A stretch of 64,000 nucleotides of DNA from positions 212,674 through 276,673 of the forward strand of contig CAWHMO010000003.1 in assembly GCA_963830565.1 (NCBI GenBank), given 5' to 3'. Origin of the DNA: DATFDN01 sp963830565. GTDB lineage: Bacteria > Pseudomonadota > Alphaproteobacteria > Acetobacterales > Acetobacteraceae. The first letter of the stretch is position 1, and each line of letters opens with the position of its first letter. A program made the position numbers and the translations under genes. Under the pieces are notes generated by a model. That model searched no databases, was not told where the DNA came from, and was given only the letters and a program-made list of their open reading frames with translations. Shown here one piece after another: positions 46,605 through 55,660 of the stretch.

Positions 46605-48327
46605 CTAATGAATTTCCGGATCGGGAATCCGCGCTGTTCCCTCGAGGAAGTCGAAGTCGCAACCCTCGTTTGCCTGCTTCACATGATGCGAGAACAAGGC
46701 CCCATAGCCGCGCTTGTATCGTTCGGCGGGCCGCTTCCACGCGGCCCGGCGCCGCTGCAACTCCTCGTCGCCGAGCCTCACGTCCAGCCGGCGATTCGGG
46801 ATGTCGAGCACGACCTCGTCGCCCGTGCGCACCAGCGCGAGCGGTCCTCCGACATAGGATTCAGGCGCGACATGGAGGACGCAGGCGCCGTAGCTGGTGC
46901 CGCTCATGCGCGCATCCGAGATGCGCACCATGTCGCGCACGCCTTGCTGAAGGAGCTTCTTCGGGATCGGCAGCTGGCCCCATTCCGGCATCCCGGCGCC
47001 AAGGGGGCCGGCATGTTTCAGCACCAGGACCGAATCCTTGTCCGCCGGCAAGTCGGGATCGTCGATCCGCGCGGCCATGTCGTTATAGTCCTCGAACACG
47101 ATGGCCTTGCCCGTGTGCCGGTGCAGATGCGGCTCGGCGGCCGGCGGCTTGATGACCGCCTCGTCGGGCGCCAGATTCCCGCGCAGCACGGCTAGGCTGT
47201 CGGAGGCGACCAACGGGTTGTTCAGCGAGCGGATGACGTCGTCGTTGTAAACCTTTGCGTCCTCGATGCCCTCGCCCAGCGTCTTGCCGCTGACCCCGCG
47301 CGCGCCAAGCCGCAGCTTGGAGCCCAGTACGCGCAACAGCGCGGGCAAGCCGCCCGCGTAATAGAAATCCTCCATCAGATACTTGCCCGACGGACGGATA
47401 TCCGCGATCAGCGGCGTTTCGCGCGCGAGCCTGTCGAACTGGTCGAGATCGAGCTGTATCCCCGCCCGCCGGGCCACCGCGACCAGGTGGATGATGGCGT
47501 TGGTCGAGCCGCCGAGCGCCAGGACCGTCGCCACCGCGTTGTGGAACGAGTCCTCGTTGAGGATGTCGGAGGGTTTCAGGTCCTCCCACACCATCTCCAC
47601 GATGCGCTTGCCGGTCAGCGCCGCCATGACCGCGTGACGCGAATCCGCGGCCGGGATCGAAGCAGCACCCGGCAAGGTCAGGCCCAGGGCCTCGGCCGCG
47701 CTGGTCATGGTCGAGGCGGTTCCCATCGTCATGCAGTGACCCGGCGAACGGGCGATCCCCTGCTCGATATCGCCCCAGTCGCGCAAGCTGATGTTGCCGC
47801 TGCGCAGCTCGGCCCGGTACTTCCATGTGTCGCTGCCGGAGCCGAGCACCGTGCCGCCCCAGGTCCCTCGCAGCATGGGGCCGGCCGGCATGAAGATCGC
47901 CGGCAGGTTCATCGAGATGGCGCCCATCAGCAGCGCCGGGGTGGTCTTGTCGCAGCCGCCCATCAGCACCGCGCCGTCAGCCGGATAGGACCGCAGAATC
48001 CTCCTCGGTCTCCATCGCAAGAAAGTTGCGGTACATCATCGTCGTCGGCTTCTGGAACGTCTCGGCGAGCGTCATCGCCGGGATCTCGACCGGAAATCCG
48101 CCGGCCTGCCAGACGCCGCGCTTCACCTCCTCCACCCGTTGCCGGAAATGCGAGTGGCACGGGTTGATGTCGCTCCAGGTGTTGATGATCGCGATCACCG
48201 GCTTTCCGGCGTATTCCGAGCGGTGATAGCCCATCTGCGCGGTGCGCGAGCGGTGTCCGAAGGAACGGAGATCGTGGACCCCGTACCAGCGGTGGCTGCG
48301 GAGCTGCTCCGGAGTTTTGCATGCCAT
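46605..48327 (-). pseudogene. IlvD/Edd family sugar-acid dehydratase, frameshifted
   Basis: From the ATG at 48327 the N-terminal part has IINTWSDINPCHSHFRQRVE (first cluster Cys) and MTLAETFQKPTTMMYRN. An extra base at about 48000 shifts the frame; its removal continues RSYPADGAVLMGGCDKTTPA (second Cys), SPGHCMTMGTASTM (third Cys), and the C-terminal RISDARMSGTSYGACVLHVAPES, giving 573 residues. The pattern fits L-arabonate or D-galactonate-type dehydratases rather than housekeeping dihydroxyacid dehydratase, and the neighbours support sugar acids. It removes water from an aldonate/aldarate to a 2-keto-3-deoxy acid and needs an Fe-S cluster. Confidence 0.87.
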
Positions 48328-48329
48328 TT

Positions 48330-49148
48330 CTACCGCCTTTGTGCTGCCGGGCGTTGCTCGGGTGGCGTATAATCCATGGATGCGAAGCTGCCGCCCTGGA
48401 ATTGCCGGGCCACCGGATCGAGCGGATTCGGCTGCTTGAGAATTTCCTCGGCGAAATCCTCGGCGTTCTGCACTGGCTTGTATCCCAGCCTCTCCACACC
48501 CCGGTTGTCCCAATAGCTGCGGGTGTTGTTGGAAACGCCCCAGATCACGAGATAGCCGATATCGGGGACGGTGATGCACCGCGTGATCAACTGCACCAGG
48601 TCCTCATAGCCCAGCCACGTGCTGAGATGCCGGAACTCGGTCGGCTTCTCGATGGCGCTGCCGATCCGCAGGCAAATCCCCTCGATGCCGTGCTTGTCCC
48701 AGTACATGCGGGCCATCGCCTCGCCCCAGATCTTGCTGAGGCCGTAGAACCCGTCCGGGCGGAACGTGCAGTCGAGGTCGAGCCGCTCGCTGACCGGGTA
48801 CATGCCGATCGCGTGATTCGAACTCGCGAACACGATACGCCGAACCCGGTGCCGGCGGGCGCCTTCGTAGACCTCATGCAGGGCGCGCAGATTGTTCTCG
48901 ATGATCTCGGGCAGGGGCCGCTCGACGCTGGTGCCGGCCATGTGGATCAGCACGTCCACGCCTTGGAGCAGCCGGTCAACCACGGCCGGGTCGCGAAGAT
49001 CGCCGTGGTAGACATCCTCCTCCGCGCGGACCGGCATAAGAGAACGCCTGCCGCCGGCAGATCGCAGCTTGAAACCCTTGTCCAGCAGGGCGGGACGCAG
49101 CACCTGGCCGATATTCCCACTCGCGCCGGACAAGGCGACGGTGATCAT
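48330..49148 (-). CDS. Uronate dehydrogenase-like NAD-dependent oxidoreductase
   Basis: The protein has 272 residues from the ATG at 49148 (MITVALSGASGNIGQ). It is an extended SDR with the nucleotide motif SGASGNIG, IHMAGTSVERPLPEI, a Ser in VFASSNHAIGMY, and YGLSKIWGE with the catalytic Tyr and Lys. SSNHAIGMYP and FYGLSK are typical of uronate dehydrogenase (Udh), which oxidises galacturonate or glucuronate to the aldaro-lactone. It is two bases upstream of the dehydratase, so the operon reads oxidation, dehydration, aldol cleavage. Confidence 0.82.
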   Translation of the reverse strand: MITVALSGASGNIGQVLRPALLDKGFKLRSAGGRRSLMPVRAEEDVYHGDLRDPAVVDRLLQGVDVLIHMAGTSVERPLPEIIENNLRALHEVYEGARRHRVRRIVFASSNHAIGMYPVSERLDLDCTFRPDGFYGLSKIWGEAMARMYWDKHGIEGICLRIGSAIEKPTEFRHLSTWLGYEDLVQLITRCITVPDIGYLVIWGVSNNTRSYWDNRGVERLGYKPVQNAEDFAEEILKQPNPLDPVARQFQGGSFASMDYTPPEQRPAAQRR

Positions 49149-49603
49149 GGGCTCGCTCGTCACGGCGCCGGCACCTTGCTGGCGATGATGTCGCGGCGGC
49201 AGCGCGGCAGATCGGGCCGCCGAATTGAGACTCTCGATCGGGGTACTGCGCTCGTGTTCAGCATGGATGCCCTCCAAAGGAAGCCCGGTTATTCCAGGTC
49301 CGCTTCACAGGTGGAAACCCGTTTGTCGGAGCAGGGCAGGGATTGCAGGCTGGAATTCAGAACGCCATTCCGCCGTGCCTCCGTCAATCCCACGTCGCGC
49401 TCAGGTTCCGCGCTAAAGAAACAGCATAGCAATACGGCGCTGCAGTGAGTGATGTCCGCACCGATTCCAGCCACCCGAACCAGAACTCGTCGTAGGTCGG
49501 CCACGATCAAGCGATTGTGCTGTCTTCGCGCATGCGATCATAGAGCACGCTCGAGGGGTGCGCCGCTGGGCGATGGGCATCGGGCGGCCGCGTGGCGGCC
49601 TTA
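49149..49603. other. Intergenic stretch with a minus-strand protein remnant
   Basis: Bases 49149-49420 upstream of udh hold no recognisable gene and should contain its promoter. On the minus strand from about 49560 to 49430 a protein-like text runs SSVLYDRMREDSTIA, a TGA, then SWPTYDEFWFGWLESVRTSL. It looks like the 3' end of a gene carrying a stop codon, cut off by the IS5 element at about 49604. The family was not recognised. Confidence 0.35.
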
Positions 49604-49699
49604 GAGGCTGTCTCTGAACGCTCGCGGAATGGGGGTTGGGTGGCCACGGTGAGATGTGATTCCAACGGGTTGTCGAGACCGAGTTGGATGAGCACGCCC

Positions 49700-50376
49700 A
49701 TGTGGACCGCAACCACCCGCCCGCAGCATAAGCGCGACGGGCTCCGCTTTGCCAGTGACCTGACGGACGCCGAATGGGCCGTCCTGGAGCCGCTTCTCCC
49801 GCCTCCTGCTGGCATCGGGCGGCCGCCCGAGTGGTCGATGCGCGAAATCGTCAACGCGATCTTCTACGTGCTGCGCGGCGGCATCGCGTGGCGCATGTTG
49901 CCGCCCTGCTTCCCGCCGCGGCAGACGGTCTACGGCTGGTTCGCGGCGTGGCGGCGCGCTCATGTGTGGGAGGCGATCACCCATCGGCTGGTGATGCTCG
50001 ACCGCGAGCGGGCCGGACGCGAGGCAAGCCCGAGCGCTGCCGTCATCGACAGCCAGAGCGTCAAGACAACCGAGGCCGGTGGCCCGCGCGGCTATGATGC
50101 CGGAAAGAAGGTGCTCGGCCGCAAGCGGCACGCGATGGTCGACACCGATGGCCGCCCGCTGGTGCTGCAAGTGCATCCCGCCTCCGTCCAGGACCGCGAC
50201 GGTGCCGTCCCGCTGCTGAAGACGTCTCGTCGCAGCTTTCCCTTTGTCGAGCGTGCCTTTGCCGACACCGCCTATGCGGCCGAGCGCGTCGCCGACGCCA
50301 CCTGCATCGCCATCGAGATCGTCCGCAAACCCGCTGATCAGGTCGGCTTTGCCGTCCATCCGCGCCGCTGGGTGGT
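49700..50376 (+). pseudogene. IS5 transposase, N-terminal part
   Basis: From the ATG at 49700 (49688 is also possible): DLTDAEWAVLEPLLPPPAGI, RGGIAWRMLPPCFPPRQTVY, first catalytic Asp in AAVIDSQSVKTTEAGG, second in FADTAYAAERV. The gene is cut between the two Val of RRWVV, directly before the catalytic Glu. Joining 50376 to 52380 gives exactly 271 codons (270 residues), so the insert is recent and clean. Confidence 0.87.
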
Positions 50377-50389
50377 GATCGACTGTACA
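50377..50389. repeat. Left inverted repeat of the serine-recombinase element
   Basis: GATCGACTGTACA, the exact complement of 52365-52377. It abuts the GT at 50375-50376 and marks the left crossover site. Confidence 0.85.
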
Positions 50390-50530
50390 AATTTGCCAAG
50401 CCGAGTTTCGAGTGGCTGGAGGCCATCGCGCGCGAGGAACTGCGTGCTCTGGGGTATGCGTGCCGCCAGGCTGGGTTGAGGCTCCATCGGCTGCCCCCGC
50501 CGCCCGGGGGGTCTGCCGATGGAGGAGCGA

Positions 50531-50716
50531 ATGGTCCAAGCCAAGGATCACCCTCGCTTGGAGCTGCGGGAGTCGTTCGAGACGACCCGATTGGGCCCGC
50601 AGTGCCTGATCAAAGCCTACGTCCACTTGATCCCGATCCGGCGCGTGAAGGCCGGATGCACCGGGCAGGAACGAGCGGACGCGCTGTCGCGAAAGAGCGG
50701 AGGTAAGCATGCCTGA
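50531..50716 (+). CDS. Small accessory ORF of the serine-recombinase element
   Basis: The 61-residue protein starts at the ATG at 50531, five bases after GGAGG; an ATG at 50519 is also in frame. It has LELRESFETTRLGPQCLIKA and a basic C-terminus (RRVKAGCTGQERAD). The end overlaps the recombinase start by eight bases, so translation is coupled. The family is not recognised; a directionality or DNA-binding role is a guess from position and charge. Confidence 0.55.
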   Translation: MVQAKDHPRLELRESFETTRLGPQCLIKAYVHLIPIRRVKAGCTGQERADALSRKSGGKHA

Positions 50717-52568
50717 GCGTCATGTCGCGTTCTATGCGCGCGTCTCGACCGAGAGCCAGGCGCACGACAACACCATTGCCAGTCAGGTGAGCGCTCTTCG
50801 CGAGCGGATCGCCGCCGATGGCGGGCAACTCGAGCCCGATCACGCCTACACTGATGAGGGTTACAGCGGCTCTGTCCTGATCCGCCCGGCGCTGGAGCGG
50901 CTGCGCGATGCGGTGGCGGCCGCGAGCATCCAGCAGATCTACGTTCTCGCGCCCGATCGCCTTGCCCGCCGCTATGCCCATCAGGCCTTGCTGATGGAGG
51001 AGTTCCATCGTGCGGGCGCCGAGGTGGTGTTCCTGAACCGGCCGATCGGCGGCACGGCCGAGGACGATCTCTTGTTGCAGATGCAGGGTGTGATCGCCGA
51101 GTACGAGCGTGCCAAGATCCTGGAGCGAGGCCGGCGGGGACGCCGTCACGCGGCGCGTTCGGGGCTGCTCAGCGCGTTCACCACCGCCCCGTTTGGCTAT
51201 CGCTACGTGCCCAAGGATCAGGGCGGCGGGATGGCGCGCTTCGAAGTGATTCCGGATGAGGCCCGCTTCGTGCGGCTCATCTTCGCCTGGATCGGGTTGG
51301 AGCGGCTGAGCCTGCGCGAAGTCTGCCGCCGCTTGCAGCAGGCCGGCGTTCCCAACCGACGAGGACAGGGGCTGTGGTATGCCTCGACCTTGCACGGCAT
51401 GCTGACCAACACGGCCTATATCGGGCGGGCCGTCTATGGCCATTCCCGCTACCTGCCTGCGCGCCCGCGCTCGCGGCCGATCCGGGGGCATCCCCATCCT
51501 CCCGTGCGCCCGACGGCGCGCGTCGCTGTGCCACGCGAGGAGTGGATCGAGGTGCCCGTGCCTGCGTTGGTTGACGAAGCGGTGTTCGCGGCGGCTCGGG
51601 CCCAACTCGTCGAGAATCGCCAACGCAAACGCGACGGCCTGCGCGGCCCCCGCTGGCTGTTGCAGGGACTGACCGTGTGTCGCCAGTGCGGGTATACCTA
51701 TTATGGCAAGGCCCTCCCGAGGTCGCGTGCGGATCCCTCGAAATGCGGGTATCGCCAGTATCGCTGCCTGGGCACGGACGGGTATCGGTTCGGTGGCACC
51801 GCACCGTGTAGCAACAGGACCGTCCGAGCCGAGCATCTCGAGCAGGCTGTATGGGAGCGAGTGTGCGCCCTTCTACAGAACCCCAGCAGGGTTGCAGATG
51901 AATACCGACGCCGGGTGCGCCAGGCAGGCGAGGGCGCCGTCAAGTCGGACGAACTGGTGCAGCTTGAGCGACAAAGGGCAGCCCTGCAGCGCGGAATCGG
52001 GCGGCTGATCGACAGCTATGCCGCTGGCGTGATCGATCGTTCCGAGTTCGAGCCGCGCATCACCGGGCTCAAAGCGCGCGTCGCTCAGTTGCAGGAGCAA
52101 CAGCGGGCAGCGGCTGACGTGGCGAACGCGGAGCGTGAGCTGACGCTGGTTATCGGTCAGCTCGAGGATTTCGCCAGTAAGGTCCGCCACAGCCTGGAGA
52201 GCCTCGACTGGCTCAGCATACGGGAAATCATCCGAACCCTCGTCCGGCGGATCGAGATCGACGGCGATCAGGTCGAAGTCATCTTTCGGGTTCCCCCACC
52301 GGTCGGCTCCGGCGGCCCATCTTGGCCCGGTCCGGCCAGCGGCGAACCACCAGTCAGGCAAGATTGTACAGTCGATCGTGGAGCGGTGCTTCGCCTGGCT
52401 CAACCGCAATCGTCGGCTCGCCAAGGACTTCGAGACTACCATCGAGTCCGCGACAGCCTTCCTCTACGCCGCCTCAGCCATGCTCCTCATCAGGCGCATT
52501 GCTCGTTGCACATGAGTTCAAAGTCAAACTCTAAGAACAGCCCGCATGTAATGGCAATCGCGAGCTAA
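50709..52568 (+). CDS. Large serine recombinase
   Basis: The protein has 619 residues as read. The N-terminal resolvase domain has YARVSTESQAHDNTIASQ with the catalytic Ser, and VLAPDRLARRYAHQALLMEE. The recombinase domain (160-270) has APFGYRYVPKDQGGG and GMLTNTAYIGRAVYG. A zinc ribbon at about 320-370 (CRQCGYTYYGKAL, YRQYRCLG, CSNRTV) is followed by a coiled-coil (QLERQRAALQRGIGRLIDSY). It would excise and insert the element at a dinucleotide. There is no stop codon before the right end at 52377: residue 556 lies at the boundary, and the last 62 residues come from IS5 DNA read in another frame. Confidence 0.9.
   Translation: MPERHVAFYARVSTESQAHDNTIASQVSALRERIAADGGQLEPDHAYTDEGYSGSVLIRPALERLRDAVAAASIQQIYVLAPDRLARRYAHQALLMEEFHRAGAEVVFLNRPIGGTAEDDLLLQMQGVIAEYERAKILERGRRGRRHAARSGLLSAFTTAPFGYRYVPKDQGGGMARFEVIPDEARFVRLIFAWIGLERLSLREVCRRLQQAGVPNRRGQGLWYASTLHGMLTNTAYIGRAVYGHSRYLPARPRSRPIRGHPHPPVRPTARVAVPREEWIEVPVPALVDEAVFAAARAQLVENRQRKRDGLRGPRWLLQGLTVCRQCGYTYYGKALPRSRADPSKCGYRQYRCLGTDGYRFGGTAPCSNRTVRAEHLEQAVWERVCALLQNPSRVADEYRRRVRQAGEGAVKSDELVQLERQRAALQRGIGRLIDSYAAGVIDRSEFEPRITGLKARVAQLQEQQRAAADVANAERELTLVIGQLEDFASKVRHSLESLDWLSIREIIRTLVRRIEIDGDQVEVIFRVPPPVGSGGPSWPGPASGEPPVRQDCTVDRGAVLRLAQPQSSARQGLRDYHRVRDSLPLRRLSHAPHQAHCSLHMSSKSNSKNSPHVMAIAS
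52365..52377. repeat. Right inverted repeat of the serine-recombinase element
   Basis: TGTACAGTCGATC, complementary to 50377-50389, followed by the GT at 52378. In the recombinase frame it encodes CTVDR, so the end of the element is part of the coding sequence. Confidence 0.85.
52378..52515 (+). pseudogene. IS5 transposase, C-terminal part
   Basis: The 45-residue remainder begins VERCFAWLNRNRRLAKDFET (catalytic Glu) and ends LLIRRIARCT before a TGA. It has no start and is separated from its N-terminal part by the recombinase element. Confidence 0.85.
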
Positions 52569-52775
52569 TAACGGTGGTCTTTTAACATTTTGAGCCGCTC
52601 TGGCTTTTCTCTGATGAAATCCTCGTATCGCTTGCGCACAGGGGCACCACTACAAACGCGATAAATCCACGGCTTAGCTTCTCGCTTCGCTCGCTCCCAG
52701 TACATGCTTGAGGAGGAGCGACACTCTGTCAGAAAACTCCTCAGAGTCCTTCTGCTGACGGTTGTTTACTTGCGC
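52565..52775 (-). pseudogene. Low-GC gene remnant, cut by IS630
   Basis: The minus strand reads AQVNNRQQKDSEEFSDRVSL to SEARS and then, after a one-base shift, AKPWIYRVCSGAPVRKRYED to MLKDHRY with a TAG at 52565. This is the 3' end of a charged, helical protein. Base composition is clearly richer in A/T than the surroundings, suggesting foreign DNA. It begins exactly at the IS630 end, so its 5' part was lost. The family was not recognised. Confidence 0.45.
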
Positions 52776-52785
52776 TAAAGCATTT

Positions 52786-53770
52786 TCAGGCTGACTGGCG
52801 ATATCCCGCATGGCTGAGATAGTTCGCGCACTCGGCGGGGCTGACGTGATCGAGTGCCTGATTGACCGCCTGGACGAGCGCCGCGAGCGATTGCGGCGCC
52901 AGCGCTCGGAGGATCGCCTTGAGTTTGGCGAATAGCTGCTCGATTGGATTGAGATCGGGTGAGTAGGATGGCAGGAACCGGAGGCTGGCGCCCCGGGCTT
53001 CGATCGCTTCGCGGACCCCTGCGACTTTGTGGCTGGCGAGATTGTCGAGCACCACGACGTCGCCGTCCTGCAACGTGGGGGCGAGGAACTGCTCGACCCA
53101 GGCCAGGAAGGTGGGGCCGTCGATGGCGCCTTCCAGCAGCAGCGGAGCGACGATCCGATCGTGCCGCAGGCCAGCGACGAAGGTGTTGGTGTGCCAGTGG
53201 CCATGCGGGACTCGGCCGATCACCCGCCGACCACGTAGCGCGCGGCCGTAGGGCCGCGTCATATTGGTCCTGGTCCAGAGCCTGCCCCCGGATTTGATCC
53301 GGGGGTCTCGTCGACAAAGATCAAGCGCCTGGCATCCAATTTGGCTTGCAACTCGTGCCAGAGGCGACGCGCCTCGGCGATGTCGTCCCGCGCGCGCTCG
53401 CTGGCTTCCAGGCACTTTTTTTGAGCGTCAACCCGAGCCGGCGCAGCGTGGCCCACATCGTCCCGATGCTGACCGACACGCCAAGCTTGGTCCGCACCCA
53501 CTCGCACAACTCGGCCAGCGTCGCATCTCGGTGCTCGCGCACATGCGCCTCGATCGCAGCATGGTGCTCGGCCAGCTTGCGCGGGGTCCAGGACCGCTGC
53601 GGGCCGGGCGTCATCAGGCCCTGGCGGTCGCGCCGCTGCCGCACCTTGATCACATACGACACGCTGACCCCGAAGCGGGCGGCTGCTTGCCGCGCACTCA
53701 GATCGTCGGCCGCCAGCACCCGCTCTCGCAGGTCCTGCGAGTAAGCTTGCCCACGACGCCACGAAAACAT
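52786..53770 (-). pseudogene. IS630 transposase, frameshifted and carrying a palindromic insertion
   Basis: The N-terminal helix-turn-helix from 53770 (YSQDLRERVLAADDLSARQA, then FGVSVSYVIKVRQRR) reaches LGLTLKK. One A is missing in the A7 run at 53418-53424, after which the frame reads KCLEASERARDDIAEARRLW to LIFVDE (first catalytic Asp/Glu region). There a 26-base palindrome is inserted. A third frame then gives TNMTRPYGRALRGRRVIGRV, LDNLASHKVAGVREAI (second Asp), and YSPDLNPIEQLFAKLK (final Glu). All DDE residues survive, but three frames are needed, so it is inactive. Confidence 0.85.
53280..53305. repeat. Palindromic repeat inserted in the IS630 transposase
   Basis: CCCCCGGAT-TTG-ATCCGGGGG is a perfect 9-base stem with a three-base loop. 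The surrounding transposase would read VDETWTRTNMT without about 26 bases here. It resembles the CCCGGAT-type palindromes common in alphaproteobacterial genomes. Confidence 0.65.
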
Positions 53771-53864
53771 CCATGCCTCCGGTCCATGCCGGAGACCGAT
53801 GAATCATACATGCCGCCCGCGCCGGAAGCCCGATCCAGCCAATTCCAGACCGCCGAAAAATGCT

Positions 53865-54913
53865 CTAGTGGGCCAATGACGGCTTGAGCAGGATGCGGCC
53901 GGGCGAGCCGGCCTTTTCCGCTATGCGATGTGCGTCCGCGGCGCGTTCCAGCGGCATCTCCGCCGATACGACCGGCCGCACGAGGCCGCGCCGCACGAGT
54001 TCGAGACAGTCGAGCAGCTGGCGGCGGTTCGTGCTCTGGGCGCTGTGGATCGAGATGCCGCGCAAAAAGAGCTGTGCGGGGTTCAGCCGGACGAAGTCCC
54101 CGCTCAGCTGGCCAATGAAGACCCAGCGGCCGCGCCAGGCGAGGCTGCGGCGGGTCGGATCGAACGTGTGGCTGCCGACATTGTCGATCGCGACGTCCAC
54201 GCCCTCGCCGGAGGTGAGCGCATGCACTTTCGCCGAAAAATCCTCGCCGCGCTCGTAGAGAACAACGTGATCGGCCCCGCCTTGCGGATCGTGGCCACCT
54301 TCTGCGGCGACCCGGTGACCGCGATGACCTCGGCTCCCGAAAGATGCGCGATCTGCACGCCGTGGATGCCGAGGCCGCCGCCGGCGCCGTTGACCAACAC
54401 CCGCTCGCCCGTCTTCACGCCCGCCACGTTGCGGATGGCGTTCAGCTCGGTGCCGACGGTGCACGCGATGATGGCCGCCGTGTCGAGCGCAACCGCGTCG
54501 GCCACCTTGGCGACATTGTCCTCCTCCACGCAGACCAGCTCGGCATAGCCGCCATTAAGGCCGAGATCGCCCAGGAATTCCTGTTCCGGGCAGGCAGTCT
54601 CCTGGTCCGCGCGGCAGAACTTGCAGTGGCCGCAGATATGCCGCCGTTGCAGCGTGGCGACGCGATCGCCCGGACGGAAACCGCGCACGTCGGGATCAGC
54701 GGCCTCGACGATGCCGGAGAACTCGTGCCCGGGAATCAGCGGCATCTCCACACCACGCTTCAGCGTGCCGTTGCGCGTGACAATATCGTGGAAGCAGACG
54801 CCGCAGGCCTCGACGCGGATACGGACGTCGTTGCGCCGCAGCGGTGGCGGTGGAATATCCTCCAGGACCAGCGCCTCCGGGCCGCCGGGACTACGAACAA
54901 CCATGGCTCTCAT
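53865..54913 (-). pseudogene. Zinc-dependent alcohol dehydrogenase family protein, frameshifted
   Basis: The MDR fold is read from the ATG at 54913: GVCFHDIVTRNG, PGHEFSGIVEAADP (zinc-site His/Glu), a structural zinc site CGHCKFCRADQETAC, and the nucleotide motif VNGAGGGLGIHGVQ. One G is missing in the run at 54275-54278; restoring it reads KAGADHVVLYERGEDF and gives 349 residues ending ILLKPSLAH. The stop TAG is formed with the TA of the IS630 junction. The gene overlaps the DUF35 gene by four bases and belongs to that lipid/CoA operon. Substrate unknown. Confidence 0.85.
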
Positions 54914-55336
54914 TGCACAATCCTCAGGCTCGCTGGGCGAAACTTCACGAGCGTGACCGTGTCGGTCGCCGGCTCGAACACCGCTTCCACCCGCATGCCA
55001 ATCTTGATCCGGTCACAGGCGATCCCGACCAGGTTGCTGTGCATGCGCGGGCCCTCGTCCAGGCGGACCAGCGCTACGGTGTATGGCATCTCCGGCTCGA
55101 AGCCCTTGAAGTAGAGGCGGGGGAGTTCGCACATCGACCAGACCGTGCCGCGTCCGCTGACCCGCACCCAGGTCGTCTCGCCGCTCATGCACTCGTCGCA
55201 AATCTTGGCAGGCGGGAAGCGCAGCTTGCCGCACGACCCGCATTTCTGCACCTCGAGGCGGCCGGCGCGCGCCGCGTCCCAGAACGGCTGGGTCAGCGGC
55301 ACGATACGCGGCAAACGGCTTCGCGTAGGTGGTCAC
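54910..55336 (-). pseudogene. DUF35 OB-fold/Zn-ribbon protein (thiolase partner), frameshifted at the N-terminus
   Basis: The body from 55314 has a rubredoxin-like zinc ribbon CGSCGKLRFPPAKICDEC and an OB fold (VWSMCELPRLYFKGFEPEMP). The true start is probably the GTG at 55336 (MTTYAKP), which overlaps the thiolase stop; an extra base in the triplet at 55313-55315 separates the two frames, and without it the protein has 141 residues. If read as is, the ATG-less frame can start only internally. DUF35 proteins partner thiolase-fold enzymes and bind acyl-CoA. Confidence 0.8.
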
Positions 55337-55660
55337 GATGCGTCGCCCCTGTAGATGATCGAGGTGGTAATCGGAGCGGCGCACATGTGCTGGATCAGCC
55401 GCGCGTCGCGAACCTGACGCGTGCCGCACGCGCCGCGCAGCTGGCGGATCGCCTCCACGTTCAGGGCCCAGCCCTGCATGCAGGAATTCGATAGATGGCC
55501 GCCAGCGGTGTTGCTCGGGTAACGGCCGCCGAGTTCCAGCGCGCCGCCCTGCACCCACGGGCCGCTCTCGCCCGGCTTGCAGAAGCCGAAGCCTTCCAGC
55601 GAGAACAGCATGGTGGGCGTTGCGGGTGAAGCAGTGCGCACGGTCCTGCGGTCCGGGCGG
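55333..55660 (-). pseudogene. Thiolase-family protein, C-terminal fragment
   Basis: About 105 residues remain: MLFSLEGFGFCKPGESGPWV, then YPSNTAGGHLSNSCMQGWAL (the usual late NxxGG..GHP-type region with His) and LIQHMCAAPITTSIIYRGD. This is the C-terminus of acetyl-CoA acetyltransferase or lipid-transfer-type thiolases. The N-terminal 270 residues with the acylated Cys are missing. Its stop overlaps the DUF35 start, the expected partner order. It is joined upstream to a fragment of an acyl-CoA ligase. Confidence 0.75.

Larger units (their letters stand above)
50377..52377 (+). mobile_element. Minimal large-serine-recombinase mobile element
   Basis: The 2001-base element is bounded by a perfect 13-base inverted repeat GATCGACTGTACA / TGTACAGTCGATC and flanked by a GT dinucleotide on both sides (50375-50376, 52378-52379). 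A 2-base repeat is what a large serine recombinase leaves. Removal of element plus one GT restores the IS5 transposase frame exactly. It holds a 61-residue accessory ORF and the recombinase, nothing else. Confidence 0.8.
49604..52543 (+). mobile_element. IS5 family insertion sequence, interrupted by a serine-recombinase element
   Basis: The two transposase halves (49700-50376 and 52380-52515) flank a 2001-base insertion. Likely ends are the imperfect inverted repeat GAGGCTGTCTCTGA at 49604 and CTAAGAACAGCCC ending near 52543. Without the insert the element is about 0.94 kb, typical of this IS5 subgroup. No target duplication was recognised. Confidence 0.65.
52776..53867 (-). mobile_element. 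IS630 family insertion sequence
   Basis: About 1.09 kb with TA at both ends (52776-52777 and 53866-53867), as left by IS630/Tc1 elements. Terminal inverted repeats are AAGCATTTTCAGG at the left and, on the other strand from the right, GAGCATTTTTCGG. The right TA forms part of the stop codon of the alcohol dehydrogenase at 53865. Confidence 0.78.
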
